Source: Symbiodinium natans (taxonomy: Eukaryota; Sar; Dinophyceae; Suessiales; Symbiodiniaceae). From it: a stretch of 64,000 nt of DNA. Made by a program: the position numbers and the translations under genes. Where the stretch lies: positions 250,001-314,000 of the forward strand of contig CAJNDS010002304.1 in the NCBI GenBank assembly GCA_905221605.1. The letters are read 5' to 3'. Under the pieces are notes generated by a model. That model had not been told where the DNA came from. It ran no database searches and saw nothing but the letters and a program-made list of their open reading frames with translations. Of this stretch, positions 11,316 to 21,400 are shown piece after piece. Within the stretch, counting starts at the first letter, position 1. The number at the start of each line of letters is the position of its first letter.

Positions 11316-11460
11316 ACAGTCCCTAATGGCACTAACAGTCCTTACTACCCCCTGCGCAAAACCCCTTTTCAGGACTGTTAGTAAAAGGGGAATGAAGGGA
11401 TTCCAGTGCCCCGTATTGGAGTCCCTTCTAAGGACAGCTAGTACAAGGGGAAAAAGCCCA
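11316..11460. repeat. Cluster of AAGGACTGTTAGTA-type hairpins
   Basis: Two inverted copies (ACTAACAGTCC at about 11319 and 11339) are followed by a hairpin with CCCCTTTT/AAAAGGGG arms around CAGGACTGTTAGT (about 11361-11390). A second, weaker one lies near 11425-11452 with CCCTT/AAGGG arms. It lies in the intron between the last membrane exon and the C2 exons. Confidence 0.65.
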
Positions 11461-11464
11461 ACCG

Positions 11465-13659
11465 AGGCCTGAGAAGAAGCAGGCCAGCAGCGGCACCACG
11501 ACCAGCTTTCTCAGCAGCACCACGGCGAAGGCGAAGAGCCACTTTGACTCATCAACCTGGCGGTCGCTTCCCAAAACCCTGTGGGATTTATAAGAATAAA
11601 AACTTCAAGAATATTAATAATGACAATATGAATAAGAATACTACTAATATACTAGATTACTGGGGTGCCAGTCCGCAATTCAATTCGGAATAATTCAGCC
11701 GGGGTCAATGTGTCAAGCATCGGCGACCAGGACAAAGAGTGAAACCCTAAGACGATCAACCTGTCCTTAGTAATCCCTTTCTTTCTGCCAGCAAGAACAA
11801 GTAATTAGATTGCGTGAGATGCGCATGAGATGGGCATGAGTCATGAGAGCCTCAGCCAGGTTGGCCAGAAAGGCGCACACCACCAGAAGGTGCAGGACAG
11901 AAAGGCAGAGGCTGAAAGCCCAGAAGCCGACATCTTTGCAGCGCCTTCTCCGCAGCTGCCAGCGTCGGCTGACATGGCTCTCTTGCACGAAGCCGCGCTG
12001 TGCCAGGTAGACTTCAAAGCTGCGAGGTACGAAGTTCAGGAGCACGGAGAGCATGGCAACGAAGGTGTACCATAAGAACGTGCCCTGCTCGATGGGGCAC
12101 TCAGCGGGGCTTCTGGCCGCCACGGCTGTGCCATCAACGGAGAAGAACAGAGCAACAAAGGCCTGAAGACTCTAAAACTCATTGCATACGGACTTGTGAC
12201 ACTGCGCCAAGTTATTCAACAATGGAAACACTAAGGCCAGAGCGAGGGATCCCACCATGCAGTCCATCATTATCTTGGCCCTCTTGGCTGCCGTCATGTG
12301 CAGATCGCACATCCAGAGCTCGTAGACTGGGTGCGAGGCCAGCATGACCGCCCAGAGCCGACTCGCGCGAGACGTGTGGACATTCACAAACGTCCTTGGC
12401 AACGTCTCTGCCAAGTCCCTGGCAAGCATTTTCAGTTGTGGTGAACGTTGCAGGGCAAGGCTACCTTGAACCCAGCCACTCCGACCCCAAATATGGGTTT
12501 GGATGGAGCTGGCGTGTATGTTGTGTTGGCGGGCGACCTCCGACAAGGTGTTGCGACATATCACGCGTTCCTGCATGCTCGAAGCCAGACTTGGCCTCAG
12601 TCGCTGAAGCATTTCCTGCCTCATTTGCAGCTTCTGAGAATCCGGTAGACCGTCTCGAAGCCAGGACAGCTGTGAGAAGATCGAATGAAGACTGCTCTGC
12701 GAAGGCCGGCGCCCTGTCTGAGCCTGCACCGGCTCTTGCGCCGGAGAGCTTGGTACTCGCACTTCGATCTCAGCCTCTGCAGCGGAGTCTTCAGGCTTGT
12801 CCCGGCGTCGTAGCCAGGGCATGCTGGGCATACAACCTTTGCATGCCGACAGCCAAGATTTCCGCGACACGGGGGGCAGGTCCGTCAGGAAGTACTCGTC
12901 GCGCCAGAGCCCCGACCGGTACACCCGGGCATCGCCAAGCGCACCCAGGGTAATGAGCAGCAGCGAAACGGCCAGCAGCAGCCAAAGGCCCAGGGCTGGG
13001 GGCCGGATCCACCAGCCGTTGCGCTCGAGGATTTCCTTCAGGCCTTCCTGGGACAGCATGTTGGCGTTCCTGGGGGGCAAGCACGGTACCCTCACCACTC
13101 AAGCGACTCAAGCGCATGCTGAACCCAGGGCCAAGCCGCGTGCAGTCCAGCAGGATGTCGATGAAGGCACCGAAGATGGACAGGTGCAGCGTTGCACACC
13201 ACACCCCGGAAATGTCCATGGAGGTGCCAAAAGCCACCTCCAGTTCTGCTCGTGTCGCCAGGCGAACACCCTCTGTTGACCAGGCGTCGCCATCCAGGTA
13301 GGCCTGCCCAACACTGTCGATCACTGTCTTTGTCACATTGTCAAATTGCCACCACACAAGTGATCTAAGAGGCGTAGGCAACAGAGGAAATAAACAAGAA
13401 GACCCCTCATCCGAGCTGCGCAGATCCACTCGGGATTTGGTGCGACCGCTGCGATTCGCACATAGATCGGGGTGCTGACCTGCACCTCCACGGCACCCAA
13501 GGACTGTGTGTCCACGATGGAGATGTCCACGGCTGGCAGGGCGGCCTCTATGGGCCGGTCGGTCGCCGACCGCATCTTCTGGCCGGAGCCAAGGCTCTCG
13601 GCGCCGGGCCCGTCGAAGGTCGTCAGGACCAGCGCCACGTCCAACCCGATATCCAGAAC
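11465..13659 (-). CDS. Polytopic membrane domain, N-terminal part of the C2 gene
   Basis: Exons read from 13659 downward. The first begins VLDIGLDVALVLTTFDGPG after a CAG acceptor. Next comes VGQAYLDGDAWST through FIDILLDCTRLGPGFSMRLS, then NMLSQEGLKEILERNGWW and a helix GLWLLLAVSLLLITLGAL. A long Ser/Gln-rich loop leads to SRASRLWAVMLASHPVYEL and a helix MVGSLALALVFPLL. A further exon (about 12160-11770) has helices FLWYTFVAMLSVLLNFV and FWAFSLCLSVLHLLVVCAFL. The last (about 11562-11465) encodes WLFAFAVVLLRKLVVVPLLA. That makes at least five hydrophobic segments. A frame change near 13090 has no convincing intron and may be a small intron or sequence error. Colinearity with the C2 exons suggests one gene. 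The topology recalls channel-like proteins, but no pore motif was identified. Confidence 0.6.
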
Positions 13660-14371
13660 CTGCCAAGTTAGTTTTTTCCGTACTAACATGCAAGCGATAT
13701 ATCCGCTCTCTAAAACCCGATCGCATTCTCCTACAGGTGATTTCTATAGTCCTACAAGGCAGCTGGGCGATGGTTCTTCCGCCGGCCTTGACCTACATTT
13801 GGGTGACAGGCACAGCATCGGGAATCGATGAGGGGACCGCATGGGACCCTGGGGCACGTGGGGCCCGTGGGCATGTTGGGTGCCCGTGTTCTGCAGCGGG
13901 GTTCTCACAATTTCTACACCAACCTTCGTTGCTGGAATGCAGCGGACAAGTTAGCCTAACGGCCGAATGCACATGACGAGGACAAACCTTATCTTTCCCA
14001 GTGCAGCGCGCACAAAGAGGCCTCCGAAGGTAGCACGGCAGCTGCCGGGCTATCATCAACCACAGCCGCCAGAAAGCTCTGGTTGGCAGGGGAGCCAGAT
14101 AACCTTGCCACAGCGGTTGGCAAACTTCCAGCCTAGACCAAGACCCACAAAAAAGTCACGTGCATTACTGGGTCCATGGCTGAACAGCAACCATCGTGCC
14201 GAGGTGTGTCGTCTCTGCAGCTGTTGCTGTCGAATTTGCCAAGCTCGTCAGCTGACCTCGAACCAAGTGTAAAGTCTGCGGGCTCTAGGGTCCAGAGCCA
14301 TCATCTCCACCGGATGACGATAAACCAAATCAGGGCAACACCAATTAACAACTACTTCCGGTTGAGTCAGC
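13660..14371. other. Probable intron or intergenic DNA
   Basis: Between the first recognised membrane exon and the Ser/Thr-rich segment. No coding piece could be assigned with confidence, though small exons could be hidden here. If the Ser/Thr-rich segment is the ectodomain of the same protein, this is intronic. Confidence 0.4.
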
Positions 14372-15640
14372 CTAGCAACTTAGAAGCGAGTTCGTGCTGC
14401 GCTGCAACTCGTTGGTGATAGCGGCTCCAATGCTGGCGGCCGTCAGCGTGCTTGTGGACCAAGTCGTGGAAAGCGTGCTGCTTGTCGTGCTCCTACTGCT
14501 CGTGCTTGAGGTGGTTGCGGTGTGTGATCTTGAGCTTGTGGATGTACCTGAGCTTGTTGAAGTGAGGCTTCTTGTCGAGGTTGTGCTTGGGGTGCTTGAA
14601 CTTGTGGTACTAGACGTTGAGCTGGTCGTGCTGTGGGTGGTACGCGAACTTGAGCTTGTCGTGGAGCTTGCAGTCGAGCTTGTGCTGGTGTGCGTCCTGG
14701 AGCTTGTGCTACTTTGTGTGCTGCTGCTTGTGCGCGTGCCTGTGCAACTAGTCGTGCTTACACTCGAACTGCTGCTGGTGCTGCTGCTGGTGGTGCTGCT
14801 GCTGGTGGTGGTGGTGCTGCTGCTGGCGCTACTGGTACTGCTGCTGCTAGCGCTACTGGCACTGCTGCTGCTGGAGCTACTTGAGCTGCTGCTGCTGGCG
14901 CTACTGCTGCTGCTACTGCTGCTTGTGCTTGTGCTCGAGCTGCTGCTACTGGATCTTGTAGTTGTGGAAGTGCTATGCGTGGCGGTGCTTGAGCTCGTGC
15001 TTGTGGTGGTGGTTGCCGTGCCTGACGTCGAGCTCGAACTTGTAGTTGAAGAGCTTGTGCTGATGGAATCTACATCCATGTTGAAGGCTTCACCAAAAGC
15101 AACCATGGACACGTTCTCTCCTGTGCCATGCACCCTGTCATCTGTGCAAGCGGACCTCTGCAGCTTGAGGTAGAAGTTCCGCACTTCCCAGTCCACGTTG
15201 CCTGAGGAATTGGACAAGAGCTCCAGGGTCTCAAGGGCATCCCATCGGACGGTGCCACACGACACGTCCTGATTCCCTCCCAGAACCACCTGGACAGTCT
15301 GTGACTGGCCCAGGGTCAAGACATAGCGAGTTTGGATCTCGGTCACCATGCAACCTGCTTCCAAGGAGGCTTCGAGGTTCCCAAAGTGCAGTGCCTGAAG
15401 GCAGTTGGTCGTGTTGCAGAGGAGGTCAAACTCCAAGAATGTATTGTCACGGAAAGCTTGCAGACTGGGGTCCACAAAGTCGGTGGCATTGACCCCCCCG
15501 AGCCCGAACCAACCCACACTCCCATTGGTCTCAGCGAAGGTTGCAGCCAGTGGTCCCGGCGAGAGCAACATGGCCATCGTCAGTTCGGCGGCCTCGGGTG
15601 CGTTGATTCTAGGTTCCTCTACGTCTGTTATACACATTAG
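14372..15640 (-). CDS. Extracellular protein segment with mucin-like Ser/Thr tail
   Basis: The minus frame from about 15640 gives about 175 residues of mixed sequence (ATFAETNGSVGWFGLGGVNA, then LLCNTTNCLQALHFGN, then GSVGW-like and NSSGNVDW segments) with several Cys and Asn-X-Ser/Thr sites. About 235 residues of nearly pure Ser/Thr follow, interrupted by Ala, Arg and His. This composition is typical of secreted or cell-surface proteins with an O-glycosylated stalk. The frame stays open through the stalk and ends after TNELQRSTNSLLSC. Upstream the open frame continues into the 10-bp/AGT arrays, which is almost certainly artefact; the true start or acceptor is probably near 15630. It could be an independent gene or the N-terminal ectodomain of the membrane/C2 gene, which lies downstream in the same direction. 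Fold not recognised. Confidence 0.6.
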   Translation of the reverse strand, partial: LMCITDVEEPRINAPEAAELTMAMLLSPGPLAATFAETNGSVGWFGLGGVNATDFVDPSLQAFRDNTFLEFDLLCNTTNCLQALHFGNLEASLEAGCMVTEIQTRYVLTLGQSQTVQVVLGGNQDVSCGTVRWDALETLELLSNSSGNVDWEVRNFYLKLQRSACTDDRVHGTGENVSMVAFGEAFNMDVDSISTSSSTTSSSSTSGTATTTTSTSSSTATHSTSTTTRSSSSSSSTSTSSSSSSSSASSSSSSSSSSSSASSASSSSTSSASSSTTTTSSSTTSSSTSSSSSVSTTSCTGTRTSSSTQSSTSSRTHTSTSSTASSTTSSSSRTTHSTTSSTSSTTSSSTPSTTSTRSLTSTSSGTSTSSRSHTATTSSTSSRSTTSSTLSTTWSTSTLTAASIGAAITNELQRSTNSLLSC

Positions 15641-15930
15641 TAGTAAGTAGTAGTAAGTAGTAGTAAGTAGTAGTAAGTAGTAGTAAGTAGTAGTAAGTAG
15701 TAGTAAGTAGTAGTAAGTAGTAGTAAGTAGTAGTAAGTAGTAGTAAGTAGTAGTAAGTAGTAGTAAGTAGTAGTAAGTAGTGGTAAGTAGTAGTAAGTAG
15801 TAGTAAGTAGTAGTAAGTAGTAGTAAGTAGTAGTAAGTAGTAGTAAGTAGTAGTAAGTAGTAGTAAGTAGTAGTAAGTAGTAGTAAGTAGTAGTAAGTGG
15901 TAGTAAGTAGTAGTAAGTAGTAAGCAGTAA
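15637..15930. repeat. 10-bp tandem repeat (AGTAGTAAGT)n
   Basis: About 29 near-perfect copies. The unit is an AGT array with one extra base per 10, so the reading frame cycles. It merges into the AGT array to the right. Confidence 0.96.
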
Positions 15931-16035
15931 GTAGCAGTAATAATGAAGTAGTAGTAATAATAATAATAGTAATAGTAATCGCAATAATAATAGTAGTAGT
16001 AGTAGCAATAGTAGTAATAGCAGTGGTAGGAATAC

Positions 16036-16112
<77 letters not shown>

Positions 16113-16167
16113 CTAATAGTACTAGTAGTACTAGTACTACCAATACCAGTAATAATGGTAATAGTAA

Positions 16168-16207
<40 letters not shown>

Positions 16208-16225
16208 CGTAGCAGTCGTAGTCGT

Positions 16226-16287
<62 letters not shown>

Positions 16288-16378
16288 CAGTAGTAGTCGT
16301 CGTCGTCAGTAGTAGCAATAGTAGTAGAAGTAGTAGTGGTAGTGGTAGTGGTGGTGGCAGTGGTAGTAATAGTAGTAA

Positions 16379-16432
<54 letters not shown>

Positions 16433-16446
16433 CAATAGTAGTAATT

Positions 16447-16508
<62 letters not shown>

Positions 16509-16545
16509 TACGAATAATTAGTCGTAGCAGGAATAGTAGTAGCAA

Positions 16546-16606
<61 letters not shown>

Positions 16607-16702
16607 CGTAGCAGTAGTAATAGTAGTAGTAGTAGTAGTAGTTATTAGTAGTAATAATTAGTAGTAGTAATTATTTGTAGTAAGTAGTAGAAGTCGTACT
16701 AC

Positions 16703-16759
<57 letters not shown>

Positions 16760-16840
16760 ATTGTAGTAGTAGAAGTAGTAGCTGTAGTTAGCAGCAGAAG
16801 TAATAGTAGTAGCACAAGCAGCAGCAGTAATTAGATAGTG

Positions 16841-16874
<34 letters not shown>

Positions 16875-17010
16875 CAGCAGTAGCAGTAGCAGTAGCAGTA
16901 GCAGTAGCAGTGGTCGTAGTAGTCGTTGTAGTCGTCGTCGTAGTAGTAGTAGTCGTCGTCGTCGTCGTAGTCGTCGTCGTCGTAGTCGTAGTCGTAGTCG
17001 TAGTCGTAGC

Positions 17011-17072
<62 letters not shown>

Positions 17073-17096
17073 GTAGTAGTAATAGTAGTAGTAGGA
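15930..17096. repeat. Compound AGT/CGT/AGC triplet array
   Basis: More than 1.1 kb of AGT repeats with blocks of AGC (about 16870-16910) and CGT/AGTCGT (about 16205-16250 and 16915-17010). It abuts the 3' end of lectin-like copy B. All frames inside are low-complexity artefacts. Confidence 0.96.
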
Positions 17097-17106
17097 GGAG
17101 TTGCTG

Positions 17107-18490
17107 CTAGTCCTGCTGCAGTGTAGCGTCTGTGTATGAGTTCTCTTCCAGCACCAAGTGTGCACCAGAACTGGACAACTTGTCCAGGTCCTGCCGAAGC
17201 CATCCACCATCGGATCCCATTCTCGTGATCAGGCTTGCCAATACAAGCGGGTTGCTGCTCAGCTCCCCCGAAAACGTGAAAAGCTGCCCGTTATTGGCAT
17301 TATTCCAGCCCATGGAACCCACTAGGTCAGACCGCACGACGGTGTAGGGGATCGTGCGCACGGCTGCGGGCTCCGCGGATATTTCATGGCAAGCCTCCTC
17401 GGTGGAAGCATCAAACAACACCCACTTCGAAATTCTGCAACCATGAAAAGTCGCTCCACTGGAGATGCAATTCCAATGTGCCACTGCCGTTTGTCATCAG
17501 CACACGATTTGTCTGGCTGAGAAGGAACACCTGGCCACCATCAGCCCCCTCAATTGTCCATTCCTGTGCAGTTGCCTGCTGCGCTTCCAGGATTGGCTCA
17601 TTGGCAGAGCTCTCTGACAGCTGAACGGACCGATGGCTGGTGAAGATGACCTTGCTGTTGGACAGGCTGGTATTCCACCGGGCCGAGGAGTCCCTATTCG
17701 AAGCCACCTGAAGCACACCAGCCTGGTCTTGCAAAAACATCCCCTGCCAACTGCGGATCAATATCTCCTGGCCCACTTGGCAGACTCTCTTTGCCGGGAC
17801 CTGGATCTGTGTCGTGCTGGCCTGAGTATCAAACGCGATGTAGCCGATCTGCTCTGGCACGTTGACCTGGCCATCGAAGGCCTTGACAGAATCCAAGGCC
17901 ACACGCATTGAAGACGATGTCAAAGAAGAGACGCCAACCACAAGCCAAGGTGCTGATGGTTGATTAGATACTTCGTTGTTTGCTGTCTGAAGGTCAGTCA
18001 GTACCGCTGGAATCTCTGAAAAAGAATGAGCAAAAGCAAGCTCTTCCCAACCCTTGTTGGGGAAGTCCAAGGGCCTGCAACTAGCACCCTGCCGCTGCAT
18101 CGTTTCCACAATGCCTGCCTCAAAGACTCGGCCATCCGGCAGCATGTGTACACCCGGAGATGCCATCATGAACGTGATCGACATTTTATCGTGCTCACCG
18201 TCCTCGGGCATTGGCTCTGTGATGCAAGTCTGGAACGAATGATTTGTGATGGCCCTCAAACGCACCTTGGCCGGCGCCGGCCCCTGCATGGTGCTGAGGG
18301 CCACTACAACAGGAGCCTCCTCAAACGCCTCCACGAAACGGAGGGTTTCCCAACAGCCCTCAATGGCTCCGGGCACATTAAATCTGTTCACCTCAAGCCT
18401 TCCAGCTTGTGCTGGATGGCACCACTGACATGCAACCGACGCAAGAACCAACCACACATGTCCTGGGGCACAGGAGCTGCCAGCGCTCAT
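17107..18490 (-). pseudogene. Lectin-like protein, copy B (frameshifted)
   Basis: Highly similar to the intact gene at 2093-3475, with the same module order. The 5' part is open from an ATG at 18488-18490 to about 17411 and has a shorter N terminus (MSAGSSCAPG) before the shared hydrophobic HVWLVLASVACQ. One extra base near 17428 (CACTTCGAAATTC against CACTTCTTATTC in copy A) shifts the frame: the first frame ends after SWLQNFEVGVV and the rest (ISKWVLFDAS to TDATLQQD) continues in another frame. It is either a pseudogene, a truncated protein lacking the third module, or a sequencing error. Confidence 0.75.
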
Positions 18491-18827
18491 GGCGAGTCAT
18501 CATGAGTCATCCTTCGCCTTTCCCTTCGTGCTTCTGCAAATCGGTGAACGCGCTCATGGCGAGTCATCAGGAGTCATCCCTTGCCCTTCCCTGCGTGCTT
18601 CTGCAAATCGGTGAAGAATTCTGAGGTTAATGCATCTTCTCGCCACAGTCTACTAAGTCTAGCCAGTGTGCAGGGTCCGAACTGCCCCCCGAGTCTGATG
18701 ACAATGTGCTTGTGAAAGAACGCACCTGGAGGCCTGGAGGCTTGAGCCAAGTCTGAGCCTGAAGGTTGACCGGGGCTGGCCACCAAGGAGGGCAACATTT
18801 TGGGATTTTCCCCCCTGATACTCACAG

Positions 18828-18895
18828 TCCCTAGTAGGGATTAAAATCACCCCTCTTCGAATCCTTATTAAGGACTGCTAGTATAAGAGGATAAC
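18828..18895. repeat. Hairpin element, copy in duplication B
   Basis: Equivalent of the element at 3795-3875, with CCTCTT/AAGAGG arms around TTAAGGACTGCTAGTA. Confidence 0.6.
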
Positions 18896-19561
18896 ATCCC
18901 AAGCAGCATCCTTCCTCGTCGTTACCCCTCTGCCTTGAAGCCCTGGCCCGAAACCCGGAGCGACTACCGAAGCAGACCCAACGAGGCGCCCCACACCCCT
19001 CATGCAGATACTGCGGTGCTTGCATGTCTTTGCCAAGTGCTTTTTGGTCATCCAGGCCGCAAGCCCGAGCAACTGCAAACACACAAGCAACAGGACGTTG
19101 CAACCATTTGGCACGTGCCAGGGCCCAAGTAGGCGATACAAGTTGCCAGGTAGGTGCAGCAAAATCACTAAGAGGGCGGGTGTCCCGAAAGAGCTTAAAC
19201 AATGACGTGTCAACAAGAAGAAGTTCAACAAAAACTGCAATAATTACACGTATATGTGTGTGTGTTGCATCTTCATGCCACTACTATTATGGTATATGTA
19301 TGTACACATTTCACCATGTGACACCTTCTACCCGCGCACGCACATACGTAAACCTGTTCAAGTGCATATCTCACATATTGCGTGTGTATGTATATATATA
19401 TATATATATACGCACACATATCTCAATTTTGCACATAATATTCCAAAACAAGACATGCAGAGTTAAAATGATATGATATATGTTCTGAGCTTTTCCGTTA
19501 TCGAAAGGCTAACTCAAACTCAAAAACACAAAAAAAGACGACCAGAGAGAAAGCGGAAAAC

Positions 19562-20429
19562 GTTTAGTCCCCAGGTAAATTCCAAGGCTTTCGCACATTC
19601 CACCAGCGCAAAATGTTTTGATCCCAGGTATTTTGCGAGAGTTTTTGCACGTTCCAAGCCGACAGAATCATGCGATACTTCGTGATGGAGCATTTTCCCC
19701 GCCCCGCCCTCTCATCACCTCCCCAGGCACCTTCCAAAACGGTTCTTCCGCCCCGGAGGGGTGAAAAGCGGCTGTTCACATCTGAAGAAAAAACTCGGCG
19801 CCCACGGGGCGGGCAGACCTTTCGAAGGTTACCCTAGACCTGGATCTAAGCGCCGGAGGGCCTGAGGCCGATTCAGGATGCTTCGCCGCAGTCTCTTGTC
19901 GCGGGACTCTCTGCGAAACTCTCCGGGGTGGGCACCAGCGACGCTCGGCATGAAACTTTGGCCTTTCTGGGTGGGGGCACTGCAAGGATCCTCGGCAACA
20001 CCCTCTTTTGGCACTGCAAAAACACTCGGTGGGTTCCTGGGCTCTTTGAGACTGGGATGCTCGCCGACCCTAGGTGGGCTCGGCAGGACTTGGACTCTTT
20101 GCGGACTTGTCTGGGGTGGCTGCGGACTCCTCTGGGCGCATACTCGGGGGGCTGTTTGCGTGGCGTATGTGGCCTGACCCTTTTTTCCCATCTGGGCTGG
20201 ACTGGGACGCTCTCAAACATGACAACCACAAGATTGCGAAGATGCTGATAGTGGACTTGGTGAAATAGATGCAAATGCATCTCCAACAGATCACCAGTCA
20301 AGATGTGAACACATGTGGCCTGACCCTAACCCCTAAACCCTGGACACCCCAGGGATGCTCACGCCAGGAAGCTCGGTGGGACTCGCTGCGAGGCACCAGG
20401 ACACCGGGCGATGACGACCGACCGGGAGA
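19562..20429. other. Unassigned, with weak internal repetition
   Basis: Recurring 'ggactct(c/t)tgcg'-like phrases between 19890 and 20150 suggest an old degenerate tandem repeat. Frames on both strands are open for up to 140 codons but show no motif. A short CCCTAAA trace lies at about 20325. Confidence 0.4.
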
Positions 20430-20633
20430 ATGTTATACCATTATATGACAATATTGGTTTGTTCCGAAATTCTTATATTACTCGATTACAATATTACTAT
20501 GTTACTACTTTCTTCAATATTACTATGTTACTATAATATTACTATATTACTATATTACTATATGACTAAATTACTACTCAAGTACGAGTATATTACTATA
20601 TTACTATGTTACTATATTACTATGTTACTATAT
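20430..20633. repeat. (ACTATATT)n-type 8-bp array, left part
   Basis: Imperfect ACTATATT/ACTATGTT repeats. They resume at 21028 after a GC-rich interruption. Confidence 0.88.
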
Positions 20634-21027
20634 TCGCCTCGGCTTCCTGCCGAGAAGCGTCTGGAACAAGCAGACCCGGATCGGGCCTCCTTCCCCCTAA
20701 CCCAAGAGGAGCGCGGCGGGTCCCGCCTGTCGGTAGCTCCAGGCAGAGTGCCTCAAAACCCCTCAACCCCCCCCCCCCCACCCCACCCCCCCCCCCACAC
20801 CCACCCCGCCCCCCCACCCCCCCCCCCCCACCCCCCCCCCCCCACCCCCCCCCCCACCCCTCCCCCCCCCCCCCCCCCCCCACCCCCCCCCCTCCCCAAC
20901 CCCCCCCACCCCCCCACCCCCCCCCCCCCCCCCCCCCACCCCTAACCCCCGCCCTTGTTTTGTGAAACCCTCTTTCCCTTTCCTGCCTGGGGCCGGCCCG
21001 GCTGCCGAGGCGGCGCGCGCAAGCGTT
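20634..21027. other. GC-rich block with poly-C, interrupting the 8-bp array
   Basis: Abrupt change from AT-rich repeat to GC-rich sequence, including about 180 bp of almost pure C with scattered A/T (20765-20945), then a return to the same AT-rich repeat. It reads as an insertion into the array. The Pro-rich frames across it are artefacts. Confidence 0.6.
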
Positions 21028-21400
21028 TACAATTACTATATTACTGTATTACTGTCTTACTATATTACTATATTACTATATGACTATATTACTATATTAC
21101 TAGATTACTATATTACTATATTACTATATTACGATATTACGATATTACTATATTACTAGATTACTATATTACTATATTTCTATATTTCTATATTTCTATA
21201 TTACTATATTTCTATGTTGCAGTGTTACTATGTTGCTATATTACTTTATTGCTATAATTGCTATGTTTGTATATATTACTATGTTACTATATCTGTATAA
21301 ATTACTATCTTACTATAGTACTACATTTCTCTATGAATATGTTACTGAATTGTATTTTACTTACTATATTACTATATGACTATGTTATTACATTCTTTTT
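21028..21400. repeat. (ACTATATT)n-type 8-bp array, right part
   Basis: About 45 copies of ACTATATT and variants, becoming irregular after 21200. Confidence 0.9.

Larger units (their letters stand above)
17092..19561. repeat. Segmental duplication, copy B
   Basis: Direct duplicate of 2071-4522. It keeps the lectin-like sequence, the 66-bp pair, the hairpin motif and the AT-rich tail. The tail has a longer TA microsatellite (about 19390-19413) than copy A. Right of 19561 the two loci are unrelated. Confidence 0.95.

Noticed and set aside
14394-15173. 259-codon plus-strand frame opposite the Ser/Thr-rich segment
   Set aside because: Its Leu/Val-rich composition is the antisense of Ser/Thr codons. 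The minus strand extends into normal extracellular-type sequence, the plus strand does not.
20430-20965. Proline-rich plus-strand frames
   Set aside because: Produced by poly-C and AT-repeat DNA without any domain.
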